A stretch of 64,000 bases of DNA from Hyphomicrobiales bacterium (GTDB lineage Bacteria; Pseudomonadota; Alphaproteobacteria; Rhizobiales; Xanthobacteraceae): contig JAFKKM010000017.1 in assembly GCA_017305555.1 (NCBI GenBank), positions 33,545-97,544 of the forward strand. The letters are read 5' to 3'. This document shows, piece by piece, positions 25,736 through 34,746 of this stretch. The notes under the pieces were generated by a model. It did not search any database. It was not told the origin of the DNA and saw only the letters and a list, made by a program, of their open reading frames with translations. The translations under genes and the position numbers were made by a program. Position 1 is the stretch's first letter; every line of letters starts with the position of its first letter.

Positions 25736-27058
25736 TCAGGTTTTCGGCGCAAAGCTGCAAAGACCTCCGCGGAACTCAGCGGAGGTGAATACCTCCGGCA
25801 ACACCGCGGCAAGCTCGTCCGGATCCATATTGATGCCATTTGCTTTCAGAAGCGGGCCTGCCTGGCGCACCATCTCGCGCCAGTCCTCGATCAATCGGAA
25901 CTGTTCGACGGTGTCTTTGCAGGGCTCTTCTCCAAGGGCAAGCACAAGCAACTCCGTGAAATTAACAACGGAGAAATCATGCTTGTGCCCATCCGCCGCA
26001 AGCTGCAAATGACAGGCATGAAACAACGAAACCAGAGCATCGACGTCGTCGGATTTGCTGGCTGCAATTGTCTGAGCCCTGACATGAGCTTTCAGCTCCG
26101 GAGATTTATTGGAGCCCGATGCACCACACATGTAACCGGGTTCCTCAATAACGTCGACAATCTCCAGTCCCGGAATTCGACGCAACAGCCGCACGACGTT
26201 GTCGCCAATATCGGACATGCCACGGTGGGTATGGACCAGAACGCGCTTGTTCACAGGCGTTTTGAAACGCGCTGCAAGCTGGTCCTCGTGCTCCATGAGA
26301 AACTTGGTGATGTGGTGAAAATCGAAACTGACCTCGCGATAGCCCTTGATCGTTTCACCGAGATGCAGTTGGCATGACGGACACCAACTGAGCACCTTGT
26401 CCGGCTTGTAACCGCCGAACCTGCTGAGCGTTTGCTCCGAAACCCGACCGCCCTTCTTGACGTCGCCTTCCCATTTGCTCTGAATAATGCCGCAACATGA
26501 TGACGGCCCGCCGAGCACCTCGTAGTTGATATCCAACACATCAAGCATGGTCATGACGTTGAACAGGACATGTGGCGTTCGGATAGGATTGCATCCGGTA
26601 TAGAAAACCACATCCACATCACGCACCGGCGGAGGGCGCAACAAGCGCCCGACGTCTTCCGGAATGAGCTGCATCGATACCATGATGCGGATCGCGCGCG
26701 ACATTTTGCGGAACGTATCGGGCGTACCGTGCTCGACGCTGGCGATCTTCGAACTCGCCAACATCAACATTTGCCGAGGATTGATATGTTCCGGGCAGGC
26801 CGGGATGCAGTCGCCGCAACCATTGCATTGCTTGGCCCAGGTATCTGACGCCGAATTCATCGGCGTAGACGCGCTCATGAAGTCAAGCACACCGCCAACC
26901 ACGCTTTTGGGATCCGCATCGGCTAATCCGGGCGCGAACGGAACGACCGGGCAGACTTCGACGCAACGTCCGCATCGTGTGCAGGCATCGAGAATGCCTT
27001 CCCATGTCTGCCCAACAAACTGGTCCAGTGAAGGAGCAGCATCAGTCACCTGAGCCAT
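25736..27058 (-). CDS. HdrD/GlpC-like iron-sulfur oxidoreductase with CCG domains
   Basis: A 440-residue protein starting MAQVTDAAPSLDQF (GGAG six bases upstream). It has two N-terminal 4Fe-4S ferredoxin motifs (CTRCGRCVEVCP about residue 26, CNGCGDCIPACP about 80). They are followed by a complete CCG cysteine-rich domain (FYTGCNPIRT, GPSSCCG, WCPSCQL) and a second, degenerate one (PGYMCGASGS, FHACHLQLA) in which several cysteines are missing. Such proteins (HdrD, GlpC, LutA-like) pass electrons between a flavin dehydrogenase and quinone or ferredoxin. No flavin subunit is adjacent; ferredoxin and ferredoxin-NADP reductase genes lie just upstream. Its role is therefore electron transfer in an unknown conversion. 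Confidence 0.88.
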   Translation of the reverse strand: MAQVTDAAPSLDQFVGQTWEGILDACTRCGRCVEVCPVVPFAPGLADADPKSVVGGVLDFMSASTPMNSASDTWAKQCNGCGDCIPACPEHINPRQMLMLASSKIASVEHGTPDTFRKMSRAIRIMVSMQLIPEDVGRLLRPPPVRDVDVVFYTGCNPIRTPHVLFNVMTMLDVLDINYEVLGGPSSCCGIIQSKWEGDVKKGGRVSEQTLSRFGGYKPDKVLSWCPSCQLHLGETIKGYREVSFDFHHITKFLMEHEDQLAARFKTPVNKRVLVHTHRGMSDIGDNVVRLLRRIPGLEIVDVIEEPGYMCGASGSNKSPELKAHVRAQTIAASKSDDVDALVSLFHACHLQLAADGHKHDFSVVNFTELLVLALGEEPCKDTVEQFRLIEDWREMVRQAGPLLKANGINMDPDELAAVLPEVFTSAEFRGGLCSFAPKT

Positions 27059-27086
27059 CTTAAACTCCATTCCTACATGCGATGCT

Positions 27087-27491
27087 TCAAGTGCCTGCCT
27101 TGACGATCGCGACTGCTTCGATCTCGATCCGTAACGCTGGCCTTCCGAGCTTCGCCTCCACAGCCGTACTTGCCGGCGGTGACGATACGTCCGCAAAGAT
27201 TCGATTCCGTACCGCGTTGTATTGATCGTATTCGCGCATATCGGTCAGGAAGACGCCGATCTTGACAACATCTGCAAGCGCGGCCCCGTGTTTCGCCAGC
27301 AACTCGCCCATGCGTGCGAATATAATCTCCGTCTGCTTGGCGACATCGTAAGGCGCGTTCTCGCGCGCGGTGATGCCGGACACGAACAGCAGCGTCGCCG
27401 CACCCAGAGGCACTGTCTTGATACGAGAGAAGCGGCTCTCGGAAACCGGCGTCTTTTCTGGGGAGATCATTTGCGTCTCCGTAGTAGCCAT
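27087..27491 (-). CDS. RidA-family protein without the catalytic arginine
   Basis: A 134-residue RidA-family protein starting MATTETQMIS. Family signatures are AATLLFVSGITARENAP and IEIEAVAIVKAGT; the arginine position is SSPPASTAVEAK, as in the RidA-type protein at 16594. It is the second RidA-type protein of this operon, separated from the first only by the iron-sulfur protein gene. The two are not close copies, so two different substrates or steps are likely. The gap to the iron-sulfur protein gene downstream is 28 bases. Confidence 0.88.
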   Translation of the reverse strand: MATTETQMISPEKTPVSESRFSRIKTVPLGAATLLFVSGITARENAPYDVAKQTEIIFARMGELLAKHGAALADVVKIGVFLTDMREYDQYNAVRNRIFADVSSPPASTAVEAKLGRPALRIEIEAVAIVKAGT

Positions 27492-27612
27492 GGGGAAACG
27501 AGAGAGGCGTCGCTAATCTCCGCCGTTTATCCGTCTCCAAAGTTAACAGTCGAATCTTTCTAAGATCAATTCCATTTCGGTGGGCATCGTTACTCTAAGC
27601 GGAACGATCACG

Positions 27613-28386
27613 TCACTGCTCGACGAATGCGCGCTCGACGAGATAGTGCCCACCATGACCGGCTTTTGCCAGTGCAAGGCCCCGGTGCTCCAAGAGCTGC
27701 CCCAAATCTTTCGTCATGGCGATGCTACCGCATAACATGACCCGATCCGTCCGCCCATCGAGTTCTGGTAGGTTCGTTAGAAGCGAGAGCCGGCCGGATT
27801 CAAGCAACTCGGTGATCCGCCCCGTGGTCTCGTATGGCTGACGGGTTACGGTCGGAACATAAATCAATCGTTCGCGAGCGCACGGACCGACCAACTCATG
27901 CTCATACAGTGTTCCTTGAAGGAGATTTTTGTAGGCAAGTTCCTGAATCTCACGGACACAATGAACGAGCACCACACTCTCAAACCTTTCGTAGACACGG
28001 GGATCCCGGACGATGCTGAGAAACGGCGCGAGACCCGTTCCGGTGCTGAACAGATAGATACTCTTGCCGGGCAACAACCCATCCACCATCAGGGTTCCGA
28101 CTGGTTTGTGACCGATCAAAACCTGCTCGCCGGGCCTAAGGAGTTGCAGTCGCGAAGTCAGCGGGCCGTTGGGCACTTTGATGCTGAGGAATTCGAGATG
28201 AGATTCATAGTTGGCACTAGCGACGCTGTAGGCCCGCATCAGCGGCTTGCCGTCGACCTCCAATCCGAGCATCAGAAACTGCCCGCTCTCAAACCGAATG
28301 CCCGGAGATCGAGTCGTCCGGAAACTGAACAGTCGATCGCTCCAGTGATGAACCGAAACTACCGTTTCGACGTCATACGCAGCCAA
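27613..28386 (-). CDS. fpr: Ferredoxin-NADP reductase
   Basis: A 257-residue flavoprotein that shuttles electrons between NADPH and ferredoxin. FAD-binding motif MRAYSVASANYESH is at about residues 50-62, the FAD-phosphate segment IKVPNGPLTSRL follows, and the NADP-binding GTGLAPFLSIVRD is at about 113. A TTG start at 28386, nine bases after an AGGAG ribosome site, gives the normal bacterial Fpr length; the ATG frame to 28473 would add 29 unlike residues. It lies between the ferredoxin gene and the RidA/iron-sulfur genes, implying a dedicated electron chain. Confidence 0.9.
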   Translation of the reverse strand: MAAYDVETVVSVHHWSDRLFSFRTTRSPGIRFESGQFLMLGLEVDGKPLMRAYSVASANYESHLEFLSIKVPNGPLTSRLQLLRPGEQVLIGHKPVGTLMVDGLLPGKSIYLFSTGTGLAPFLSIVRDPRVYERFESVVLVHCVREIQELAYKNLLQGTLYEHELVGPCARERLIYVPTVTRQPYETTGRITELLESGRLSLLTNLPELDGRTDRVMLCGSIAMTKDLGQLLEHRGLALAKAGHGGHYLVERAFVEQ

Positions 28387-28527
28387 TGGGATTGACTCCT
28401 TCCACGATTCGTCCAGTTCGAGTTCAAGCGATGGGCTTAGAAATTGTGCGGAAGCACAGTTCGCTGCTCTCAACAGCTCACCCTGCTATGGAGGTAAGAT
28501 TACGAATTTCAGGTTGAGCATCGGCCC

Positions 28528-28866
28528 TCAGGTCTCGGCAGGGTTCATCACTCCAAACACGTCTAACAATTTTCCGGGACGCCCATCCCATACTGAAGCA
28601 TCAGCGGGCGGCACGCCTTTCGTTTGGATATTCGGCCATTGTGATGCGTGCCGCAGATTGAAGGCGATCCATCCGTCAAGTTCGCCGTCCATATCGGATC
28701 GGATCGCTTGAGCCGGACACTCGGGCGCGCAGACCCCGCAATCGATGCATTCGTCAGGATGAATGACGAGCATCGTTTCGCCCTCATAGAAGCAATCGAC
28801 GGGACATACCGTCACGCAATCCATATATTTGCACTTGATACAATTCTCGGTGACAACATGCGTCAT
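28528..28866 (-). CDS. fdxA: 7Fe ferredoxin (FdxA-like)
   Basis: A 112-residue ferredoxin starting [18 protein letters not shown]. The cysteine pattern fits one 3Fe-4S cluster (Cys9, Cys17, Cys50) and one 4Fe-4S cluster (Cys21, Cys40, Cys43, Cys46), with the PVDCFYEG and [13 protein letters not shown] segments of FdxA. The C-terminal 50 residues ([12 protein letters not shown]) are those usual for the family. It is encoded 141 bases upstream of the reductase gene on the same strand and probably is its redox partner. Confidence 0.93.
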   Translation of the reverse strand: MTHVVTENCIKCKYMDCVTVCPVDCFYEGETMLVIHPDECIDCGVCAPECPAQAIRSDMDGELDGWIAFNLRHASQWPNIQTKGVPPADASVWDGRPGKLLDVFGVMNPAET

Positions 28867-29250
28867 GTCATCTGATCCTGCGCAACCAATGTTCGATCGC
28901 TCGGCGATAATCGCAAGAGCTGGCGACACGACGATCCATAAACAATGCATGTTTCGCGAACAATTAGGCGGAGAGACGAACTCTTACGCGAAATGAAATA
29001 AGGTACATTGCGTCGCATCGCTCCGACGTGGGCCACCGTGCGTTGTTGCGTGAGGAGTGAGGAGTGACGACAGCGGCCTGAAGTCGTCTCGACCAGCGCG
29101 CCGCGTCGTTGGACCCGGCAGAAAGCATCGAATCGCAACTAAAGGCTATGGTGGCCGCATCTGATGTCGATCACGGCACGGCGCAGTCTGCGTCAGGTTG
29201 GAAAGCGTATCTACTCCTGACCTCAGCTCGAGGCGAAGACCTTGTAAGAA
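28867..29250. other. Gene-free interval between ferredoxin and CoA-ligase genes
   Basis: No convincing coding frame, RNA gene or repeat was seen in these 384 bases. It contains a short tandem of GTGAGGAGTGAGGAGTGA character near 29050. Its length, larger than the other gaps of the cluster, suggests that the ferredoxin-to-livF part has its own promoter here. Confidence 0.5.
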
Positions 29251-30876
29251 TTATCTTCCGACGTGTTCACGACGAATTTTAATGCCTGCCGCCTCGCGAT
29301 CCCACGTGTCGACAGTCAGCCCCTCCTCGCGGAGCTCGTGCTTCTTGATCTTTTCGGTTGGGGTCCGCGGTAATCGCTCAACAATCCGTACATATCTGGG
29401 AATCATGAAATGAGCGAGACGCGGTTGTAGAAACGCAATTAGGTCGGCCGGTACGATCGTCGTACCCGGAGCTGGCGCGACGACGCAAAGCACCTCATCT
29501 TCGGTAAACTCGCTCGGAACGGATACTACCGCGACCTCGTTGACGGTGGGATGCGCAGCAATCTCAGCCTCAACCTCAAACGAGGATATATTCTCACCGC
29601 GTCGTCGAATCGTATCCTTCATACGATCGACGAAGACGTAGTCGCCATCTTCATTGATTCGGAATGCGTCACCGGTATGAAACCAGCCGTTGCGCCACGC
29701 CTTCACGGTGGCTTCGGGATTCTGATTGTAGCCGCTATTCAAGGTCCATGGCATATCGGTTCGAACGATCAGCTCGCCAGTCTCGCCTACGCTCACTTCG
29801 CAATCGTTCTCATCAACGATACGTAAGTCGACACCACCGCGCGGCTTACCGCAAATTCCGGTACGGTTAGGATTTGGTCCCGAAACCAGAGGTGTTGAAA
29901 TCTCCGTCATATTGTAGAGGGTATAGACCGTCACACCGAACCGTTGAGAAAATGCCATGGCATCCTCAGCCAAAGGGACGATGATAACGGTTTTCAGGCA
30001 ATGATCGCGGTCGGCGGGTCCACGCGGTGTTTTCGCGAGAAAAGTAGCCATCGCGCCTAGCAGCAGCACGACGGTAGTCTGCGTTTCGTTGATGCTTGGC
30101 CAGAACGTCTCCGTCGAGAACGAAGTTACGAAAGACACCGAGGCACCACGGCACAACATGCCCATTGCCGGAATGGTCCCGCCGACGTGAAACAGCGGGA
30201 GATTGCATAGATAGCGGTCACCCTCCTTGACCATATAGAAGCCTTCCATGCCGGACATCGCGTGCAATTGGGCATAGCTCGACAGCACACCTTTCGACGG
30301 GCCCGTCGTCCCAGAGGTATAGATAATCGACTGAACATCCCACGGCTCGATCGGCCGTTGTAAATCCGGCACGGAATCCGCATCCCCTTCAAGCGCGCTT
30401 GAGGGCAAGACATCGGCATTTAGCCGTATGCCGCAGGCACCACCGACCTCAACGATTTTCCTGATGTTCGCGAGATCGATGCCGTCGAGGCGCGACATCA
30501 GATCGGTATGCGCGATCATGACCGTAGCATTCGAATTGGCCAGCACATGCTCCAGCAGGCGCCCCTTATAAGCCGTGTTGATTGGCACATAGATCGCGCC
30601 GAGCCAGTTGACCCCGAACCAGGATGCGAGACACTCCAGCGAGTTCGGCAGCCAGACAACCACCGTATCTCCCTGTTTGACACCGAGCCGCGCCAATCCC
30701 GCCGCCGTTTGCCGGGCAAGCATCTCCATCTCACTATACGTCAGCGACGGCCCACGATAGAACTTTGCATAGATTTGATCGGGCTTCTGTCGGCTCCACT
30801 TTTCGAGCACATAGCGAAGCACGCACGCTTCACGGGCCGGAACTCCGTGATCGATCCGCGTTGGGTTTACTTCCAT
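29251..30876 (-). CDS. AMP-forming acyl-CoA ligase (CaiC/long-chain ligase-like)
   Basis: A 541-residue adenylate-forming enzyme starting MEVNPTRIDHGVP behind a GGGAGGAGCTC ribosome site. Motifs: IIYTSGTTGPSKG (about residue 188), YNMTEISTP (about 320), HTGDAFRINEDGDYVFVDR (about 400), IRRRGENISSFEVE (about 425) and the C-terminal lysine in TPTEKIKK (about 515). The overall pattern is close to crotonobetaine/carnitine-CoA ligases. It would activate the imported acid before the carboxylation or redox steps. Substrate not determined. Confidence 0.9.
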   Translation of the reverse strand: MEVNPTRIDHGVPAREACVLRYVLEKWSRQKPDQIYAKFYRGPSLTYSEMEMLARQTAAGLARLGVKQGDTVVVWLPNSLECLASWFGVNWLGAIYVPINTAYKGRLLEHVLANSNATVMIAHTDLMSRLDGIDLANIRKIVEVGGACGIRLNADVLPSSALEGDADSVPDLQRPIEPWDVQSIIYTSGTTGPSKGVLSSYAQLHAMSGMEGFYMVKEGDRYLCNLPLFHVGGTIPAMGMLCRGASVSFVTSFSTETFWPSINETQTTVVLLLGAMATFLAKTPRGPADRDHCLKTVIIVPLAEDAMAFSQRFGVTVYTLYNMTEISTPLVSGPNPNRTGICGKPRGGVDLRIVDENDCEVSVGETGELIVRTDMPWTLNSGYNQNPEATVKAWRNGWFHTGDAFRINEDGDYVFVDRMKDTIRRRGENISSFEVEAEIAAHPTVNEVAVVSVPSEFTEDEVLCVVAPAPGTTIVPADLIAFLQPRLAHFMIPRYVRIVERLPRTPTEKIKKHELREEGLTVDTWDREAAGIKIRREHVGR

Positions 30877-30932
30877 CTCGAGCTCCTCCCAGACCGGCTC
30901 TTTTCCGACACCGTATCTCAGATCCCAGATTC

Positions 30933-32468
30933 CTACGGCATAACTCCGTACTTCGGAACGGGTGAAGGCGCTTCCGCCCGTCGGGCACGCGACAGCGCCA
31001 ACGCATGAACGATCCGGTCGCGAGTTTCACGAGGATCAATCACATCATGGACAGTGAATCGAGCGGCTGCATTCAGCGGACCGGTGCCGCCAGCATATCG
31101 AGCTTCGATCTCCCGCAAGGCAGCCGTGGCATCCGGCGCCGCCTCGATCTCGCTCTTAAACGCCGCCGCGACGCCGCCCTGAACCGGCAGCGACGCAAAG
31201 TCAGCCGTTGGCCAAGCAACCACGAGACTCTGTTCTCCACCCCACCCCGCCATGGCGCACGCGCCGAAGCCAAATGCCTTGCGCACCACAACAGTTACTT
31301 TCGGCACCGCAGACCACGCGAGCGCCGAGACGACCGCAAGGCCAGCACGAAGCGTCCCTTGCCGTTCGGCTTGCGGGCCGGTCATAACGCCCGGAACGTC
31401 CTGCAAAAAGATCAGCGGCACATGGTACGCCGAGCAAAGCTCGATGAAGTGGCGCGCCTTCGCGGCCGCAGTCGAAGTAATCGCTCCGGACTGAACCATC
31501 GGCTGGTTGGCGATGATGCCGACAGGATGCCCGTCAATCCGGGCGAAGCCCGTTATGATCATCCGCGCGAAGGCTGGCTTAATCTCAAAGAACGAATGCG
31601 CGTCGACTATCCCACGAATGATCAGGTGCATATCATACGGTCGCTTCTTCTCGGACGGCAAAACCTTGAGAAGATCAACGGCCTCGGGCGGTTGTGACGC
31701 CACATGTGGCGGATAGGACCAGGCATTCTGCGGAAGATAGGACAGAAAGGCTCGCGCGAGAGCGATGGCGTCTTCATCGGTTTCGGCCTCGTTATCCGCG
31801 ACGCCCGATATTTCACAATGTACCTGCGAACCGCCTAACTCGTCCTTCGTCACGGTGGCACCGATGGCCGCCTTGACAACCGGAGGCCCACCCGCGGCGA
31901 GCATCGCAGTGCCTTTCCGCATAATCACGAACTCGCACCCTGCACCCACCAGCGCCGAGTCGCCCGCGCACGGACCCAGAACTACGCCAACCTGTGGCGC
32001 GGTGCCGGACAACCGCGCAAGCTCTAGAAAATGGGTGACATCCGGCAGGCCATCGTTCATCAATTCCTGCCCACGAGCCCCCGCGCCATCCAGCAGCCAA
32101 ATCAAGGGTACGCGTTCGCGTCGCGCCATCTGAATGGCATGTAGTTTTTTACGCGCATTGATGACACCGTGCGAGCCGCCCTTGACGGTGAAATCTTCAC
32201 CGATCACGCATACCTGCCTGCCGTTGATGTCGCCGAAGCCCATGACGACTCCATCAGAAGGCGTGAGGTCATCCAGTCTTGCGACCGAGTGGGTATAGTG
32301 TGACGTGAAGCGTCCATACTCGCGGAACGTCGAATCATCGACAAGAAGATTCACACGCTCCCGAACATTCAATTTGCCGGCTTCGCGTTGACGGCGGAGC
32401 TTCTCAGCCCCGCCCATCGACAACGCTTTGTCCTGCCAAGCTTGTAGCTCCGCGAGCTTTTCATTCAT
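30933..32468 (-). CDS. Acyl-CoA carboxylase carboxyltransferase subunit (PccB-like)
   Basis: A 511-residue biotin-dependent carboxyltransferase. The N- and C-terminal crotonase-like halves are visible (GVVMGFGDINGRQVCVIGEDFTV about residue 75; IIANQPMVQSGAI about 318; LIFLQDVPGVMTG about 352; FGFGACAMAGWGG about 400). It transfers CO2 from carboxybiotin to an acyl-CoA, as in propionyl-, methylcrotonyl- or geranyl-CoA carboxylases. A small biotinyl carrier is encoded at 33752, but no biotin carboxylase subunit is in the window, so one must be supplied from elsewhere. Confidence 0.92.
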   Translation of the reverse strand: MNEKLAELQAWQDKALSMGGAEKLRRQREAGKLNVRERVNLLVDDSTFREYGRFTSHYTHSVARLDDLTPSDGVVMGFGDINGRQVCVIGEDFTVKGGSHGVINARKKLHAIQMARRERVPLIWLLDGAGARGQELMNDGLPDVTHFLELARLSGTAPQVGVVLGPCAGDSALVGAGCEFVIMRKGTAMLAAGGPPVVKAAIGATVTKDELGGSQVHCEISGVADNEAETDEDAIALARAFLSYLPQNAWSYPPHVASQPPEAVDLLKVLPSEKKRPYDMHLIIRGIVDAHSFFEIKPAFARMIITGFARIDGHPVGIIANQPMVQSGAITSTAAAKARHFIELCSAYHVPLIFLQDVPGVMTGPQAERQGTLRAGLAVVSALAWSAVPKVTVVVRKAFGFGACAMAGWGGEQSLVVAWPTADFASLPVQGGVAAAFKSEIEAAPDATAALREIEARYAGGTGPLNAAARFTVHDVIDPRETRDRIVHALALSRARRAEAPSPVPKYGVMP

Positions 32469-32505
32469 GGTTGCCTGCTCGTCTCTCTTGTTGCCTAACG
32501 CGAGT

Positions 32506-33717
32506 TCACGGCTTCAGTAGCGGACATTCGCTTTTATCAAGCGGAACGAATGCGTCTTCGCCCTTGATTAGCCGCAGCGGTTTATACAGATCCCATTCGC
32601 TCTTTGACTCCGCGGGAGACTTGACCTGATAGAGCATCAGATCGTGGATGAACCGTCCGTCGGCGCGAATCTTGCCGGTCGAACCAAAGAACTCCATCGG
32701 AGTTTCTTTCATAGCCTTGACGACAACATCCGCCTTGTCCGTACCGGTCGCCTTGATCGCCTTGAGATAGTGCAGTGCCGTCGCATACGCCGTCGCCTGT
32801 TCCCGCGTCGGCATCTTTCCACCGAACCGCTTCTGGAAACGGAGAGAGAAGTCGCGCGTCTGGTCATTCATGTCCCAGTAGAAGCTCTCCGTTAGCATCA
32901 AGCCCTGCGCGGCGTTGAGCCCCAATGCTTTGATATCCGACGAGAAAAGAATAAGCCCAGCCATCTTCTGACCGGCTGCGACCAATCCGAATTCTCCCGC
33001 TTGCCGGATCGAATTGATCGTATCATTGCCGGCGTTCGCCAGACCGAGAACCTTCGCACCGGACTGCTTCGCAAGAAGGATAAAGCTGGCAAAATCGGCA
33101 GTATTCTGCGGATGACGAACCGATCCGAGAACTTTCCCGCCCATCGACTCGATCAGTTTGCGGCTTTGAGCCTCGATAAGATGTCCGAAGACATAATCCG
33201 CCGTCAGGAAAAACCAGCTATCGCCGCCGCTCTCGACAACAGCTTTCGTCGTTCCCACGGTCAGCGCATAGGTATCATCTGAAGTCTGAATCGAAAACGG
33301 CGAGCAGGCTTTCCCCGAGAGCGTTTCACTCGCCGCGCCTGAGATCAGAAATACGCGCTGCTTCTGCCGCGTGAGTTCCTGGACTGCCATGGCCACCGAT
33401 GACGTCGGAACGTCGATGACGGCATCGACCTGCTGTTCATCGAGCCATCGCCGAACGATCGCCGATCCGACATCGGGCTTGTTCTGATGATCTGCAACGA
33501 CAACTTCTATCTTTGCGCCGTTGACGTTTCCTCCAAAATCTTCTGCCGCCATCTTTGTAGCGAGAACAGATCCCGGACCAGCCAGATCGACATAAGGACC
33601 CGATTGGTCGTTCAACACACCGATCTTGACCACCCCGTCAGATACCTGGGCTTGTGCCGACACTCCTGTAGCCGCGACCAGCCAGCATATCGCCAACAAC
33701 GTCTCTCGCATCTTCAT
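32506..33717 (-). CDS. Branched-chain-type ABC substrate-binding protein (orphan)
   Basis: A 403-residue periplasmic binding protein. ATG at 33717 has GGAGG six bases upstream and starts a signal peptide MKMRETLLAICWLVAATGVS. The mature protein reads VVKIGVLNDQSGPYVDLAGPG, then VVVADHQNKPD. It lies between the carboxyltransferase and biotinyl carrier genes, with no permease of its own. It is clearly paralogous to the binding protein at 56835-58064 (shared FYWD, ADHQNK and QVKSPAE segments). It may share the LivHMGF complex encoded downstream. Confidence 0.92.
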   Translation of the reverse strand: MKMRETLLAICWLVAATGVSAQAQVSDGVVKIGVLNDQSGPYVDLAGPGSVLATKMAAEDFGGNVNGAKIEVVVADHQNKPDVGSAIVRRWLDEQQVDAVIDVPTSSVAMAVQELTRQKQRVFLISGAASETLSGKACSPFSIQTSDDTYALTVGTTKAVVESGGDSWFFLTADYVFGHLIEAQSRKLIESMGGKVLGSVRHPQNTADFASFILLAKQSGAKVLGLANAGNDTINSIRQAGEFGLVAAGQKMAGLILFSSDIKALGLNAAQGLMLTESFYWDMNDQTRDFSLRFQKRFGGKMPTREQATAYATALHYLKAIKATGTDKADVVVKAMKETPMEFFGSTGKIRADGRFIHDLMLYQVKSPAESKSEWDLYKPLRLIKGEDAFVPLDKSECPLLKP

Positions 33718-33751
33718 TAGCTTCCTCCAAGCCCCGTTAGTTGATTGAGAG

Positions 33752-33967
33752 TTAGGGAGAAATGACGAGGAGCACTTGATTCTCCTCGGTAAGGTCGCCA
33801 ACGGACACGTTGATCCGTTCGACCATGCCGGTGACGGGCGCCACAACCGGATATTCCATCTTCATGGATTCGATCGAGAGGAGTGTCGCGCCCTGCTCAA
33901 CCCGAGCACCTGCAACGCTATCGACCGAGACAATGGTCCCAATCATCTCAGCTCGAACTTCAAGCAC
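33752..33967 (-). CDS. Biotinyl/lipoyl attachment carrier protein
   Basis: A 71-residue single-domain carrier. The biotin-attachment motif ESMKMEYPV places the modified lysine at residue 36, in the middle of the chain as expected for a free-standing biotinyl domain. Flanking GARVEQGATLL and GMVERINVSVGDL form the two symmetric half-barrels. It is the first gene of the carboxylation cluster and would shuttle carboxybiotin to the carboxyltransferase at 30933. The companion biotin carboxylase is missing locally. Confidence 0.92.
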   Translation of the reverse strand: MLEVRAEMIGTIVSVDSVAGARVEQGATLLSIESMKMEYPVVAPVTGMVERINVSVGDLTEENQVLLVISP

Positions 33968-34092
33968 GGCTTATGCCTCCCGCTGGTTCTCAGGCCGCCA
34001 AGACAAGGCCGGCTTCTCCAGCAAGAAGGCTATTCGGACTTTACAGTTCCGTCAAGAACTGATCAGTACGGCTTGAAAATAAGGCTTATTCG

Positions 34093-34746
34093 CTATCTTA
34101 CACCGACGGCCTGAAGAACCAGGACCTCCATCTCGCCGGCAAGCTGTTCGGCAGACATTGATGATTTAGGTTGGTACCAGGAGAAAATCCAAGTCGTCAT
34201 ACCTGTGACGGCCTGCAGCGCAATATCGACATTGCCAAAATGGAATTCGCCCAAGCGATGTCCCTCCTCCAGAAGTGCAGACAAAGAGGAGTTAAAACGC
34301 CGTCGATCTCGCTTCAATGCCGCGAGCGCCGTGGCTGGCAGATGCTTTTCCTCGCGAAACAAAACGGCGAGATAGACCCGTCCTTCAACGACCTTGAGCG
34401 TCAAATCTCGCGCGAAACGACGTAGTCTTTCCTTGGGTGGACTATCACCGCGCCTTGCCTCATCAGCAATTTCCGCAGCAAAGGCTGTCGTCCGATTGCA
34501 AACCTCGGTCAACAATTCGACCTTGCTGTTAAAGCAATGATAAATAAAGCGCTTGGTGACCCCCAACCGGGCGGCAATATCGTCGATTGTCGTACCGTTG
34601 TAGCCCTTATCAAAGAACAGTTGACTTGCGGCATCGAGTATCTTTGCTCGACGGAACTCAACCATTTCATTTTTGATATCGCCGACCTGGGACACTGTTT
34701 GCCTCGTCTGTTTGTAACTGCTCGAGTCTAAAAGCGTGCTACACAA
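34093..34746 (-). CDS. TetR-family transcriptional regulator
   Basis: A TetR protein whose helix-turn-helix is VEFRRAKILDAASQLF, then GTTIDDIAARLGVTKRFIYHCF. The start is uncertain: the frame is open to 34746 (217 residues), while an ATG at 34665 gives a 190-residue protein beginning right at the DNA-binding domain. The C-terminal domain ends in LQAVTGMTTWIFSWY, usual in regulators of acyl-CoA metabolism. It lies 125 bases upstream of the biotinyl carrier gene on the same strand and likely controls the 14-gene cluster. Confidence 0.85.
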   Translation of the reverse strand: MCSTLLDSSSYKQTRQTVSQVGDIKNEMVEFRRAKILDAASQLFFDKGYNGTTIDDIAARLGVTKRFIYHCFNSKVELLTEVCNRTTAFAAEIADEARRGDSPPKERLRRFARDLTLKVVEGRVYLAVLFREEKHLPATALAALKRDRRRFNSSLSALLEEGHRLGEFHFGNVDIALQAVTGMTTWIFSWYQPKSSMSAEQLAGEMEVLVLQAVGVR

